From positions 1,674,001-1,738,000 of the forward strand of contig CP126202.1 of assembly GCA_030272155.1 (NCBI GenBank): a DNA stretch of 64,000 nucleotides, given 5' to 3'. The number at the start of each line of letters is the position of its first letter. Position 1 is the first letter of the stretch. Below are positions 44,516 through 56,400 of the stretch, in pieces. A program made the position numbers and the translations under genes. The notes below the pieces were generated by a model, which saw only the letters and a list, made by a program, of their open reading frames with translations, was not told the DNA's origin and did no database searches. The stretch is from Tetradesmus obliquus (lineage: Eukaryota; Chlorophyta; Chlorophyceae; Sphaeropleales; Scenedesmaceae).

Positions 44516-45320
44516 AAAGCCCCCCTCATAACGCTGTACATCGGTTGGTGTGGGACATGGTCTGTCTTGCAGCAGTGCATGCTTTTGAGAAAGGCCGCAG
44601 GGCAGCGTGGGCTGTGTCAAGTGACCTTGGGGTACCCCAGCTGGTGGAGCAAGTGGCTGTGAGAGCAGCAGTAGGTTCTTTTTGGGATGCACTTGCGGAC
44701 TTTGCTGCTACGGCTAGGGTGCCGTCACGGTATAGAAATCGGCTGCTCACACAACAGCCTTTTATTGCCTGGCATACTGTGTTGCGTGGCAATGGTTTGT
44801 GTGTGGTGCGGCGGTGATGGCCTTCTTCTCACTGTGTGTACGTGCTTTCTCTGTGAGCTTCTGACATGCCAGAGCTAGCCGTCTTGCTTTGCAGGAGCTG
44901 TGCGTTGCCGTATCGCTGCTGCAACATGTAGTTGTGCGGCCCTTGCAGCAGCTGGCTTGTTCTCTGCTCTCTCTCCCCAGTTTGTCGCCTCAGACCACCG
45001 CCTGCCAGGCTGTGTTGCTGCTGGTGGGTGTTGTTTCTGTGGGTTCAGCCCGCCCGTTGCACTGCATAAAGTGCAGCTTGCTGTCACTGACACTGTTTAC
45101 ACTAGTCCTGCCTTTGTTTAGCATCAACACTGCGTGTGCTGTGACTGACGGCTTTGCCTGCAAGGCCATATGTCAAGTTACACACACAGAGAGACTTTCT
45201 GGGGTGAGTCTCCTTGAGTGACAGCCTGTTTTGCTGAGTCATCTGCGACGTTCCAGATTTTCGGGTGTTCGTTGCAACGTAGTTGCCTGTGCACACCGTG
45301 TAACCCCTCTTCTTCTTCTA
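44516..45320 (+). mobile_element. Non-LTR family a, copy with C-terminal ORF segment
   Basis: Contains an open frame ending at 44817: VHRLVWDMVCLAAVHAFEKG, VPQLVEQVAVRAAVGSFWDA and PFIAWHTVLRGNG, stop after VVRR. The same protein segment is the end of the fuller element at 46139-46702, where a zinc-knuckle-like cluster precedes it. About 500 bp of 3' UTR follow, ending TGTAACCCCTCTTCTTC. 5'-truncated; no reverse transcriptase. Confidence 0.8.
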
Positions 45321-45978
45321 AGCGGCACGGGTATATGTCAAGTTACACACACAGAGAGACTTTCTGGGGTGAGTCTCCTTGAGTGACAGCCTGTTTTGCT
45401 GAGTCATCTGCGACGTTCCAGATTTTCGGGTGTTCGTTGCAACGTAGTTGCCTGTGCACACCGTGTAACCCCTCTTCTTCTTCTAAGCGGCACGGGTATA
45501 TGTCAAGTTACACACACAGAGAGACTTTCTGGGGTGAGTCTCCTTGAGTGACAGCCTGTTTTGCTGAGTCATCTGCGACGTTCCAGATTTTCGGGTGTTC
45601 GTTGCAACGTAGTTGCCTGTGCACACCGTGTAACCCCTCTTCTTCTAGCGGCACGGGTGTTCGTTGCAACGTAGTTGCCTGTGCACACCGTGTAACCCCT
45701 CTTCTTCTTCAAGCGGCACGGGGCAGCTTGCTGTCACTGACACTGTTTACACTAGTCCTGCCTTTGTTTAGCATCAACACTGCGTGTGCTGTGACTGACG
45801 GCTTTGCCTGCAAGGCCATATGTCAAGTTACACACACAGAGAGACTTTCTGGGGTGAGTCTCCTTGAGTGACAGCCTGTTTTGCTGAGTCATCTGCGACG
45901 TTCCAGATTTTCGGGTGTTCGTTGCAACGTAGTTGCCTGTGCACACCGTGTAACCCCTCTTCTTCAAAGCGGCACGGG
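45321..45978 (+). mobile_element. Run of truncated copies separated by AGCGGCACGGG
   Basis: AGCGGCACGGG occurs at 45321-45331, 45486-45496, 45647-45657, 45712-45722 and 45968-45978, each right after a TGTAACCCCTCTTCTTC tail and before a copy truncated at a new point. The two copies following 45331 and 45496 start at the identical base (TATATGTCAAG), so that pair may be a unit duplication, not two insertions. Confidence 0.85.
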
Positions 45979-46113
45979 GCTGCGAGACGCCTCTGGAGTT
46001 TTTCTTTGGTGGCGTCTTGTGGCTTGCTATCGAGTTCATACGATATGTGAGCTGAAAGTAGGACGAGTGACTCACTCTCGGGTGATAGCTTGCCTTCTCC
46101 TGTAACAAGCCTC
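45979..46113 (+). mobile_element. Tail fragment of non-LTR family d
   Basis: Nearly identical to 37919-38057 (GCTGCGAGACGCCTCTGGAG to TGTAACAAGCCTCTCTC). It follows the last AGCGGCACGGG and is followed by a GCGGCAGG resembling it. Confidence 0.75.
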
Positions 46114-46115
46114 TC

Positions 46116-47165
46116 TCGCGGCAGGTCAGCTGCCTCTTTTGAGTCGGTGGTGGCGGGTTAGGGTTGCTAACACCTACAAGGAGGCAGCTTGGCGCCTGGC
46201 CTTGAATGCCTTCCCAACTGCGCAGCGAATGCAGCTGGCGACGGGTTGTGCAGCATGTTCAGCAGTGGGGCCAGGCGTGGAGCATCACTTTTGGACATGT
46301 CCAGTAGCTGTTGCTGTACGTGAGGAAGTGACAAGTCAACTTAGGGCTTGCCATATGTTGGCAGCAGGTGAAAGTCTGCCATGTAGAGCACTGTGGTTGG
46401 CATGTACCCCTCACCATGATGTACACCGACTGATATGGGACATGGTCTGTATAGCAGCTATACATGCATTTGAGCATGGTCGCCGGGTGGCATGGGCAGT
46501 GTCCCACAGACTAAACGTGCCTGTGCTTGTGGAGCAAGTAGCAGTACGAGCGGCAGTTGGCAGTTTTTGGGATGTACTTGCTGATTTTGCTGCTACAGCT
46601 AGGGTACCTAGTCGTTACAAAAACCACCTGCTCACACGACAGCCGTTTATTGCTTGGCACACTGTGTTACGTGGCAATGGCTTTCGTGTGATCCGCAGAT
46701 GAGACCTGTGCATATGCGTGTCTAAACATGCTCTATCTCCTCCTATACTTATCACATTTGGCAGGTGTTGTAGGATCCTTACATGTCTGCTGCAACATGC
46801 AGCCATGACTGACCCTCAACAGACAGCCTGCCTTCAGAATGCTGTCTTGCCATGATTTGCCTGCTCAAATCAGCGGCTTGAGTTCAGCCTGCCGTATTGT
46901 ACTGCAATATGTATAGTGTGCTGTCACTGACACTGTTTAGAAAAGTGCATTCATGTTCGGACACGAAAACTTTTTGATTGCACGAGAATTGCGTGTGATG
47001 GGAGAGACGGTTATGCTTGCATGACCAAAGTTGATCTCACACACAGAGGTTTTCATGGGGTTGAACCTCATTTGAGTGACAGCCCGAGCTGAGCTGATTG
47101 CAGCTTCAAATCCTTTCAGGTGTTACTGGTGGCGTATGCCGCGTGAGTACACCAGTGTAACCCCT
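46116..47165 (+). mobile_element. Non-LTR family b, with C-terminal Cys/His segment
   Basis: Open frame from at least 46139 to a stop at 46702, 187 residues. It has a zf-RVT-like cluster: CAACSAVGPGVEHHFWTCPV, a C-x2-C ... H-x4-C pattern as found after the reverse transcriptase or RNase H of plant-type LINEs. Then come HDVHRLIWDMVCIAAIHAFE, VEQVAVRAAVGSFWDVLADF and PFIAWHTVLRGNG. The 3' UTR runs to 47165 with a terminus ending TGTAACCCCTCTCTCTC; a 5'-truncated copy of this UTR lies at 38600-38867. Reverse transcriptase is absent. Confidence 0.75.
46139..46702 (+). pseudogene. C-terminal fragment of a LINE-type ORF (zf-RVT-like)
   Basis: The longest surviving piece of the protein encoded by the elements of this bed. 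The spacing of Cys and His and the RWWRVRVANTYKEAAWRLAL lead-in fit the domain following reverse transcriptase in L1-type elements. It is a fragment and non-functional by itself. Confidence 0.7.
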
Positions 47166-48048
47166 CTCTCTCTCTCCCTCTCTCTCTCTCCAGGCCAGAT
47201 GCACTGGCCAGGGGCAGAGGGAGATCAAATCTAATTACATTAAATGCTTACAGGAAAGGGCAGCAGCAGCGGTAGCAGACTGCTGCTGCTGCACCTGATG
47301 GGAATCAACATGCCACATACTGTTTATGAATATTTACAAGATTGATTATGGTTTTACCTTCAGCATATGTGACTGGTTTTACAGTTGGCTCTCTGCATGT
47401 CAAATGCTGGCTGCAGCACACTTGTTGCCTGGCAGCAGCTGCTGTCAGTGTTTGAATGCAGCAGAGATCTGCTGGTTTTACAGTCACAGGGTTTTGCAGC
47501 CATTGCTGCTGCTAAGCATATTTGGCCAGATGCACACCGCAAGGTGCTGCCATTCTACCATTATCAGCAGACGTCTGTGGTGTCAGCAAGGTGGCCACCT
47601 GGGTGAGGCAAGGGCGGAGCTCCAGCATGAGACGCTGAAATGCATGCCGGTCCCACTCTGTCGTTGCGCTGCAGCAACAGAGTTGCCGCTTGAGCCCAGT
47701 GCCTTGTTGAATGATACATGATGGAATGTTGCAGGCCCGAGTAACTCGACCTCAGAAACTGCGCACTGCGACTGTCTCCGGTCTGCCTCCTCGATCTGAT
47801 TATCAGCGGCAAGCATATATACATATATATGCTATAAAAGTAAATTGACGGGTCAGTAATGCACGAACTCCTGCGTGCACGAATGCAAGATGCGCCCACC
47901 AGAAGCTTCCAGCAGCAGCTGGCAGTGCCGGTGCAGAGCTTCCCCAGAACAAGTGACTGGGGCAGTGAAAGCCAGCAAAGACGGACGACATGATGAAATA
48001 CATTTGCAGATACGCAAAAATACAAGACTCTCTCTGCCACTCTCTCTT
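47166..48048 (+). repeat. 880-bp dispersed segment, copy 1
   Basis: From (CT)n and CCAGGCCAGATGCACTGGCC to ACAAGACTCTCTCTGCCACT. It matches 49147-50026 essentially base for base. Both ends are CT-rich. The frames inside have no recognised domain on either strand. It could be a non-autonomous element or a segmental duplication. Confidence 0.85.
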
Positions 48049-49146
48049 CGGGGTTAGGCAGGAAGGCCTGGAAGCCGCTTGGCGAAGGTGCGGTCTTGCT
48101 TGCCTCTGGTTTGAACTTAGCTTAGCCTTGCCTTCAATGACTGTGGATCCCACAAGCATTGATCAAGGAATGAGCTGGCTTAAAGCCTTATACATTCATG
48201 ACAACTCCAGAATGGCTTGCAGGGGTTACAGTACTGCGCTGTTACAGCAGATGTAACACTAGCACAGCAATGCTGGCAGGGCTGCTGTGATCCTCTGGCA
48301 TATGACATTTGACAGATGTAAAGCCCAATAGGGCAGATCCTATGACAGCCCCTCAGCTATAACACGCAGTTTCTTGAACTATGCTGACCTTCAGCTGTAT
48401 GCGGGCATGTGTATGGCACCACTTGCTTCGGCCTTGCCAGTAACCAGCTGATGCACTGCACCGCATTAGCTGACTGCCCCCTCAGGAGCATTGTCGTCTA
48501 CACCAGCCACGAAGCATGGCGAACAACGAGGATCTGCAGCAGCTTGGCGAGGATGGCGTTGAGCAGGAGGAGCAGCAGGGGCAGCAGGAGCTGAACAGGC
48601 GTACGCTTGAAGTGAGTGCTCTGGGCAGGAATTATGTGGCAATTGAACGCACCAGCAGCAGGCCAGCGACAATCAAAGCGCGGTACATATCACGCTGTTT
48701 GGAGCATGCACACCCGATGCAGATGCTGCATGAGGTGATCATAGCCCAACTGCAACCAGTACTGCTAAACGCACTGCCCGAATACCAGCTCACATGGAGC
48801 TATGAGCAGCAGCTAAAGCCAACAGCCATCAACGCACGCCAAGTGATAATTGGATGGTGCATGGCTGGCTGAGGGCTGCTGTGATATGATGGCTTTGTGT
48901 GCAGTCGGCGGTGAAGAATGATTGTTTAGGATATGGGATGGCTGGTGCAACTTGAATCTGATGATACGTGATGTGCACAGCTGTGCAGTATCAGCAGCAG
49001 ACTCCTGGCCTACCTGCTGGTGGCTCAGTGGCTGCTGTCTGATCTTCACACATGGTGCATGAGCACTGACAGTGCAGTGTATGTGTGTGAGGCAGCAGCA
49101 CCTGACTGCTCGCCGGTTTGTTGCCAGGAGGGGTGGACGGTGGGCC
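48049..49146. other. Unique segment between the two 880-bp copies
   Basis: About 1.1 kb of single-copy sequence holding one small candidate ORF (48516-48872). No element terminus was seen. If the flanking copies are one duplicated unit, this segment may have been carried between them. Confidence 0.4.
48516..48872 (+). CDS. Small ORF of unknown function (118 aa)
   Basis: ATG in a good eukaryotic context (GAAGCATGGCG). MANNEDLQQLGEDGVEQEEQ opens an acidic, Gln-rich start, then TSSRPATIKARYISRCLEHA and a Leu-rich middle (VIIAQLQPVLLNALPEY) ending near WSYEQQLKPTAINARQ. Composition is protein-like and free of triplet runs, unlike the neighbouring shadow frames. No domain recognised, no intron needed. 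It lies inside the retroelement bed, so it could be a host gene, an exon of a larger unit or an element remnant. Confidence 0.35.
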   Translation: MANNEDLQQLGEDGVEQEEQQGQQELNRRTLEVSALGRNYVAIERTSSRPATIKARYISRCLEHAHPMQMLHEVIIAQLQPVLLNALPEYQLTWSYEQQLKPTAINARQVIIGWCMAG

Positions 49147-50026
49147 TCTCTCTCCCTCTCTCTCTCTCCAGGCCAGATGCACTGGCCAGGGGCAGAGGGA
49201 GATCAAATCTAATTACATTAAATGCTTACAGGAAAGGGCAGCAGCAGCGGTAGCAGACTGCTGCTGCTGCACCTGATGGGAATCAACATGCCACATACTG
49301 TTTATGAATATTTACAAGATTGATTATGGTTTTACCTTCAGCATATGTGACTGGTTTTACAGTTGGCTCTCTGCATGTCAAATGCTGGCTGCAGCACACT
49401 TGTTGCCTGGCAGCAGCTGCTGTCAGTGTTTGAATGCAGCAGAGATCTGCTGGTTTTACAGTCACAGGGTTTTGCAGCCATTGCTGCTGCTAAGCATATT
49501 TGGCCAGATGCACACCGCAAGGTGCTGCCATTCTACCATTATCAGCAGACGTCTGTGGTGTCAGCAAGGTGGCCACCTGGGTGAGGCAAGGGCGGAGCTC
49601 CAGCATGAGACGCTGAAATGCATGCCGGTCCCACTCTGTCGTTGCGCTGCAGCAACAGAGTTGCCGCTTGAGCCCAGTGCCTTGTTGAATGATACATGAT
49701 GGAATGTTGCAGGCCCGAGTAACTCGACCTCAGAAACTGCGCACTGCGACTGTCTCCGGTCTGCCTCCTCGATCTGATTATCAGCGGCAAGCATATATAC
49801 ATATATATGCTATAAAAGTAAATTGACGGGTCAGTAATGCACGAACTCCTGCGTGCACGAATGCAAGATGCGCCCACCAGAAGCTTCCAGCAGCAGCTGG
49901 CAGTGCCGGTGCAGAGCTTCCCCAGAACAAGTGACTGGGGCAGTGAAAGCCAGCAAAGACGGACGACATGATGAAATACATTTGCAGATACGCAAAAATA
50001 CAAGACTCTCTCTGCCACTCTCTCCG
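49147..50026 (+). repeat. 880-bp dispersed segment, copy 2
   Basis: Same sequence as 47166-48048, inserted after a unique (CT)-rich stretch and followed by unrelated sequence (CGCTTCGCCTTG). Since the copies end in different flanks, the repeat unit really is the 880-bp segment. Confidence 0.85.
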
Positions 50027-50080
50027 CTTCGCCTTGTTTTGCATATAGAACCCCTAGAAAACATCTGCTGAAGAACAAGG

Positions 50081-50900
50081 AAGCTTTTGAAATCCCCCTC
50101 ATAACGCTGTACATCGGTTGGTGTGGGACATGGTCTGTCTTGCAGCAGTGCATGCTTTTGAGAAAGGCCGCAGGGCAGCGTGGGCTGTGTCAAGTGACCT
50201 TGGGGTACCCCAGCTGGTGGAGCAAGTGGCTGTGAGAGCAGCAGTAGGTGCTTTTTGGGATGCGCTGGCGGACTTTGCTGCTACGGCTAGGGTGCCGTCA
50301 CGGTATAGAAATCGGCTGCTCACACAACAGCCTTTTATTGCCTGGCATACTGTGTTGCGTGGCAATGGTTTGAGTGTGGTGCGGCGGTGATGGCCTTCTT
50401 CTCACTGTGTGTACGTGCTTTCTCTGTGAGCTTCTGACATGCCAGAGCTAGCCGTCTTGCTTTGCAGGAGCTGTGCGTTGCCGTATCGCTGCTGCAACAT
50501 GTAGTTGTGCGGCCCTTGCAGCAGCTGGCTTGTTCTCTGCTCTCTCTCCCCAGTTTGTCGCCTCAGACCACCGCCTGCCAGGCTGTGTTGCTGCTGGTGG
50601 GTGTTGTTTCTGTGGGTTCAGCCCGCCCGCTGCACTGCATAAAGTGCAGCTTGCTGTCACTGACACTGTTTACACTAGTCATGCCTTTGTTTAGCATCAA
50701 CACTGCGTGTGCTGTGACTGACGGCTTTGATTGCAAGGCCATATGTCAAGTTACACACACAGAGAGACTTTCTGGGGTGAGTCTCCTTGAGTGACAGCCT
50801 GTTTTGCTGAGTCATCTGCGACGTTCCAGATTTTCGGGTGTTCGTTGCAACGTAGTTGCCTGTGCACACCGTGTAACCCCTCTTCTCCTAAGCTTTTGAA
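50081..50900 (+). mobile_element. Non-LTR family a, solitary copy with 11-bp target duplication
   Basis: AAGCTTTTGAA occurs at 50081-50091 and 50890-50900. Between them is an 800-bp copy nearly identical to 44516-45320: ORF end (VHRLVWDMVCLAAVHAF to VVRR stop at 50390), about 490 bp of 3' UTR and terminus TGTAACCCCTCTTCTCCT. This copy defines the true ends of an insertion in the family. Its 5' break is at nearly the same base as the copy at 44516. Confidence 0.9.
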
Positions 50901-51970
50901 GTCGGCTGAACGTCCATACGAGCTTGGTCATGGGCCTTGCGAGTGGAGCACAACTCTGCCACGTCTCCAGCATCATCTACAGCCATTGCTAGACCTTGAT
51001 TCGGGCTGATATGCAATTTAGATTCCAATGTAATGTAATGTAATGTAATGCAAATTAGATTCCAATCTTAACACATTGATCTCACTTCATACTGTATGAA
51101 GTGACGTGTAACACGTCTGCTCATCCACGCCAACGACTGGTGCAAGACTTCTGCACTGTAGCTGTTCAGAGGCACAACAAGTGGAGCAGGCGCTAAGCAC
51201 GTACTGATCACGCACCATGTACTTGTAGAAGAGGAGACCGAAGGATTGGACATGCGTGCTACGTGAAACCTGCCATCATGACATGTCACGTCAGTTTCAG
51301 AATCAGTGGTTTGCTGTTGTGACTCACCTCATGACATGTGGCTTAGGGAGGTCATAGGTTGCACCCCGTGCTTGTCGAAACGAATGAGCCAGGGCAAGTG
51401 CTCGACCATGGCTCACTTTACAAGTGCCTGACCAACGTTAGGAGGCATCCTTGCAACTCCTACATGCAGCGGGCCCTGCAGCGGGCCCGGCCTGGCTGGG
51501 CCAGCCTGGCACTGCAAGATGATCCTGAAGCCTCTCATGCATGGAGCTCTCAAATTTGAGAGGCGATGGTTGCTCCTTTTAAAAGGCGATCGTTGCTGCT
51601 ACTGCGATGTGCTGTTGTTGCTGTTGCTGCTGCAGCGGCTGCAGCGGCTGTGGATGCTGAAGTGCGTGGGACAATGTCGCATGTTCAAACGAAGCATGCG
51701 CATGAACCCTGCGCTAGGGCCTGGGCCTGTGACACGCCTTGACCACCTGTCACTTTCAGGAAATACGGCTCCTCAAGAAGGTCACTGGCTGACCAAAATA
51801 TTTCGGCGGGTATTTGTACGCCTCAGACCTGTGTTTATCATGCAAGGACTTGCTGCAATTTCGGGTCCAGATCCTAAGGGAAGACATTGGCAAGGAAACC
51901 TGCCAAACGCACGCAGTGAGGACCTCTCAGAGCTCTGAAATCGAATAATACGCGAAGTACATCAACACGG
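50901..51970. other. Region upstream of the SWI2-like gene
   Basis: No convincing gene; the open frame at 51519-51938 is not protein-like. A (TAATG)4 run at 51028-51050 is bracketed by near-identical GCAATTTAGATTCCAAT and GCAAATTAGATTCCAAT, possibly a tail-only insertion. The last few hundred bases should hold the SWI2 promoter, but no core element was recognised. Confidence 0.4.
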
Positions 51971-52628
51971 ATGGAAGAGACTCCGCCACAACCTAGGAAG
52001 GTGAGAGCAGTCGACCTTCTTGCCTGCGTTCCGTGGTGAAGTTATCACGCTTCCTGGATCATTCATTCCAACAATGCACACGCCTTTACGTTTGCAGATA
52101 TCACTAAAAGCCTTTATCGAGCAGCGGGAGCGGCAGAAGGCAGCTGCTGGCCCTACAGCAGAGTCACCTGCTGCTGGGCCTGCTGCTGCTGCTGCTACTA
52201 CTGCTGCGCCTGAACAGCCTAAACGCAGACTTCCTGCGTTGGAACGGCTGGATGGTGAGAGTAACTTTTTTACTCTTAAGCGTGCTCGATTTTGCATGTT
52301 ATGTGCATGCACACTGGCTTGGCTTTGCAGCAGTAAAGTAAGATCAGTTGCAGTCAAATGAACATGCAAGCAGCAGGTTGAGTGCAGGCCCCTCAGCCAT
52401 GCATAAGCTTGCTACTTCCCGTTCACCTCAAACGTATACCTCTGTGGTTTTCCAGTGCTGCGTGTATCTGCTTTGTGGCTGCTTGCAGGGCACAATCAGG
52501 AGCCCAGCAGCAGTGGCGACAAGCAGCAGGGCCAGCAAGCAGCAGCAGAAGGAGACAGCAGGAAACGCAGAAGGTTGCCACAAGAACCTTCTGACGGGCA
52601 TGCACGCGATGCGCATGATGCAGATGGT

Positions 52629-52678
<50 letters not shown>

Positions 52679-53067
52679 TGCGGACACAGCAGCTGAGCAA
52701 GCAAATTCTGCAGCAGTGGTGCTTACATCCCCCGCTGCCGCTGCAGCCGCAGCTGGTGCAGCAGCTGGCGCCACTGCAGCAGCATCTGCAATCGCAGATG
52801 CCATCGCCTCCCCAGTTGCTGCCGCCAGTGGGGGTCATCCGCAGTGGGACAGGCGCTCCAGGGCTTTGCGGTTGCTGGACACCCTAGACCCTAAACCACA
52901 CAGCAGCAGCGCCAAACATCAGCGGCATGCTGGTGGCTCTAGCAGTGGCCGCTATGAAGCTGCAGCTGCAAGAGGTGCAGCAATTGGTGGTGCGGTGGCA
53001 CGGCAGCTGTCTGGTGGTGGAGGTGGTGCTGCTAGCAAAGGGACTGCTGCTGTTGATGACCAAGTGA

Positions 53068-53104
<37 letters not shown>

Positions 53105-53455
53105 TATCAGGTGCTTGTCTTGTACCGTGGCTGGTGCAGGCCTTGTGTATGGCATCCTCCAATGCTGCTTGCCCTGCTCAGCCAGTGACTGTTGCCTAAT
53201 TGCTGATTGTGTTACTTGTTCTGCGGGACAGCTGTACAATGCCATGACTCCAAGTACTACTGCTTTTGACACCCACTTTGCCTGTTTGTCCCTGCCAATT
53301 TACACTTGCACCTGCAGTGGGACAGGGACCTAGCAGACAGAGCAGCAGACATTCTTTGGGACGAAGAAGATGAGCAGCAGCAAGAGCAGCAGCAGCTGCT
53401 GCGTAAGCGGCGACATACTGCACAACAGACTGCAGCAAAGAAAGCATCCAAGGGT

Positions 53456-53487
<32 letters not shown>

Positions 53488-56400
53488 GGCAGAGGCTGAC
53501 TGTAGAGGGTTTGCAGAGGATGCAGAGATGCAGCACTCACAGGACAGTGAGGACGCTGAGGAGCATCAACAACCTGTTGCTGCTGCTGCACGCAAGGCTA
53601 CCCCACACAAAAGAGCTGCAGCAGCAGCAGCAGGGTCAGGTCGAAGCCGCAGTGCTGCTACCAGCGGCGGCAGGCGGAGGAGCAGCACTCAGCAGCAGCA
53701 GCAGCAGCAGCGAACACCCACGACCCCCAGCGGTGGCATCAGAGCCGCCGTGCAGCACAAGCGGCAGCAGCAGCAGCAGGCAGCCAGGGCTGCGGGGCTG
53801 GGTTTAGGGTTTGACCTGGAGGGCTTGCAGGATGTCCGTGACAACTTTGACCTGGCAGATCTGGAAGAGGGTTTAGGGGCTGGCCAGGGTTTGGGCCTTG
53901 CGGCGCCTGCAGGGCAGGGTGGTAGTGGGACTGCTGCGGCTGCTGCTGGTGGTGGGGGTCAGCTGCTGCCAGAGCCGCTGCTGCTGGAGGATGCCGGCAG
54001 TGGGCTGCGGCTGCAGGTGAGCGGCTGCTGAGCAACTTATACGTATGTACATGCACATATCAGGGACTCAAAACTCATGCCTACCAAGTTGACAGGTTCG
54101 TGACTCATTTCTGCTGAGAACCTTTTTTTACATGTTTGACCTGCTAGGATGCAATTTGTTTCCATTTTTCTGGCAGCAACCTCATATATGCTGCCAACAG
54201 CAGCTGCAGTGTTCTCTTAAATGTTGGTGGGGTCAGCTGCTGCCAGAGCCGCTGCTGCTGGAGGATGCCGGCAGTGGGCTGCGGCTGCAGGTGTGTGGCC
54301 TCTGATCATGCTGAACGTGCTTGCATGCCGCAATGCATGCCTACTAGTAGTGGCTTGCACATATGCACAGCACAGTGCTTGCCAGCTGACACGGTTGGCA
54401 GTGGCGGTTAACACACTAACACAGTGTGCAGAACACAATGACAGAAGCAACAATTCTTGCTGCCAGCAGCTGTTACAGCGTCCGCAAGATGCATACGCAT
54501 GCCTCCATGTGACTTGCCCACTGTGCTTCCTGTCCTCGCCCGTCAAGCCTGCTACAGCCAGCAACTTCAGTACTTATCGCCCCTCCAATAGCTACACCAC
54601 ATCTCGGGAGAGGTCTGTTACAGGGGTGGACAAGCTATCGTCTCTTCTGTGCACTGTGCGCAGGTGCCTGGCAGCATCAACAGGTGCCTGCATGCCTACC
54701 AGTGTCAACCGCTGCCGGCGCGCCAGGGGATTTGTCAAATACCTGTTATGCTCCATGTTTCTGTGTGCTGCGCAGGTACCTGGCAGCATCAACAGCCGTT
54801 TGCGCGCCTACCAGCGGGAAGGCGTGAGATTCTTGTTCAAGCTGTATGCCCAGGGCATGGGTGGCGTGCTGAGTGACGACATGGGGCTAGGGAAAACGCT
54901 GCAGGTGCGGCCTTCGAAACCCGCCAGGTGCAAGGTGTTTTCTGTTGGTGAGGCTGTATGCCCAAGATATGGGTGGCGTGCTGAGTCACAACATGGGGCT
55001 AGGGGAAACACTGCAGGTCCGGCCTTGCAACCCTGCAAGTTGCAAAGTGGTTTTGGGTTCAAGCTGTATACGCAAGGCATGAGTGGGGTGCTGAGTGACG
55101 ATATGGGGCTGGGCAAGATACTGCAGGTGCGGCCTTCGAACCCTGCAAGCTGCAAGTTTGTTGTTGTTTATGCTGTATGCTCAAGGCATGGGTGGCGTGC
55201 TGAGTGACGACATGATGAAGGGAAATTGCTGCAGGTGCGAGCTTTAAACCCTGCCAAGTGCAATATTTATTGTTGTTTGGGCTGTATGCCCAGGGCATGG
55301 GTGGCGTGCTGAGTTACGACATGGGGCTGGGCAAGACGGTGCAGGTGCGGGCTTCAAACCCTGTCAGGTGCAAGGTGTGTTGTTGTTTAGGCTGTATGCC
55401 CAAGGCATGGGCGGTGTGCTGAGTGACGACATGGGGCTGGGCAAGACGCTGCAGGTGCGGGCTTCGGAACCCTGCAAGGTGCAAGGTGCAAGGTGCAAGG
55501 TGCCTTTTGTTCAAGCTGTATGCGCAAGGCATGGGTGGCGTGCTGAGTGACGATATGGGGCTGTGCAAGACGCTGCAGGTGCGGGCTTCAAACCCGGCAC
55601 ACAACCTATGTTGTGTGTTGAGCTTTGGGCTGTGCAGTTGTTGGTCTGCAGTTGGTGGGTGGCATGCTGAGTGGCGACATGGGGCTGGCAAGTTGCTGCA
55701 GGTGCAACCCTTACCCAGCACGAAGGCCATTTGGCTTTTGCCTGTAGCACTTCTATCGGCTTCAGGTGCTGTGATACCTGCTTCTGCTGCCGGTTTGCCT
55801 GCAGGCCATTGCTTTCATCGCTGCCCTGCTGGAGAAGACTGGCACGCTCACAGATGGGTTACCCCGCAGCTTCAACGCTTACAAGCGGCAGCAGCGGCAG
55901 GTGCGGCGGCGGCAGCAGCAGCAGGGCGCAGGCAAGCCACAGCAACAAGAGGCAGATCATCCGCAGCACCCTGAGAAGGAGATCCTGCCACAGCAGCAGC
56001 AGCAGCAGCAGCATGAAGCAGATACGTACGATTTCCAGGACAACGACGGTGATGAGGAAGCAGCAGCAGCAGCTGGGGCTGTGGTGCTGCGCTGGCCTGT
56101 GCTGGTGGTTGCTCCCACCTCTGTGCTGGACAACTGGGTGGCTGAGTTCAGCAAGTGGGGCCTGTTCCAGGTGCGCGAGGGCTGTTTCTTTTTGTTTTGC
56201 ACTTTGTGAAAACAGGGACAGGGTACAGTCAACAGTGTGGTGATCTTGGGGTTGCGGAAAGTGTGCGACCCTGTTGTTGATGGCATGCTGCGACCAGCTG
56301 GGCTGCCTCTGCCCTCATGCTGCCTTTGATTCGCGCTGGCCTGTGCTGGTGGTGGCTCCTACCTCTGTGCTGGACAACTGGGTGGCTGAGTTCAGCAAGT

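Noticed and set aside
38440..46110. Recurring 60-110 codon frames ending in the same Cys-rich peptide (e.g. SLQRSCLCTPCNPSS)
   Set aside because: This peptide is the translation of the shared element terminus; repetition reflects copy number, not genes.
54945..55700. Interpreting each Walker A copy as a separate exon
   Set aside because: The copies have a donor but no acceptor in the right place at their 5' side; they are exon-end copies.
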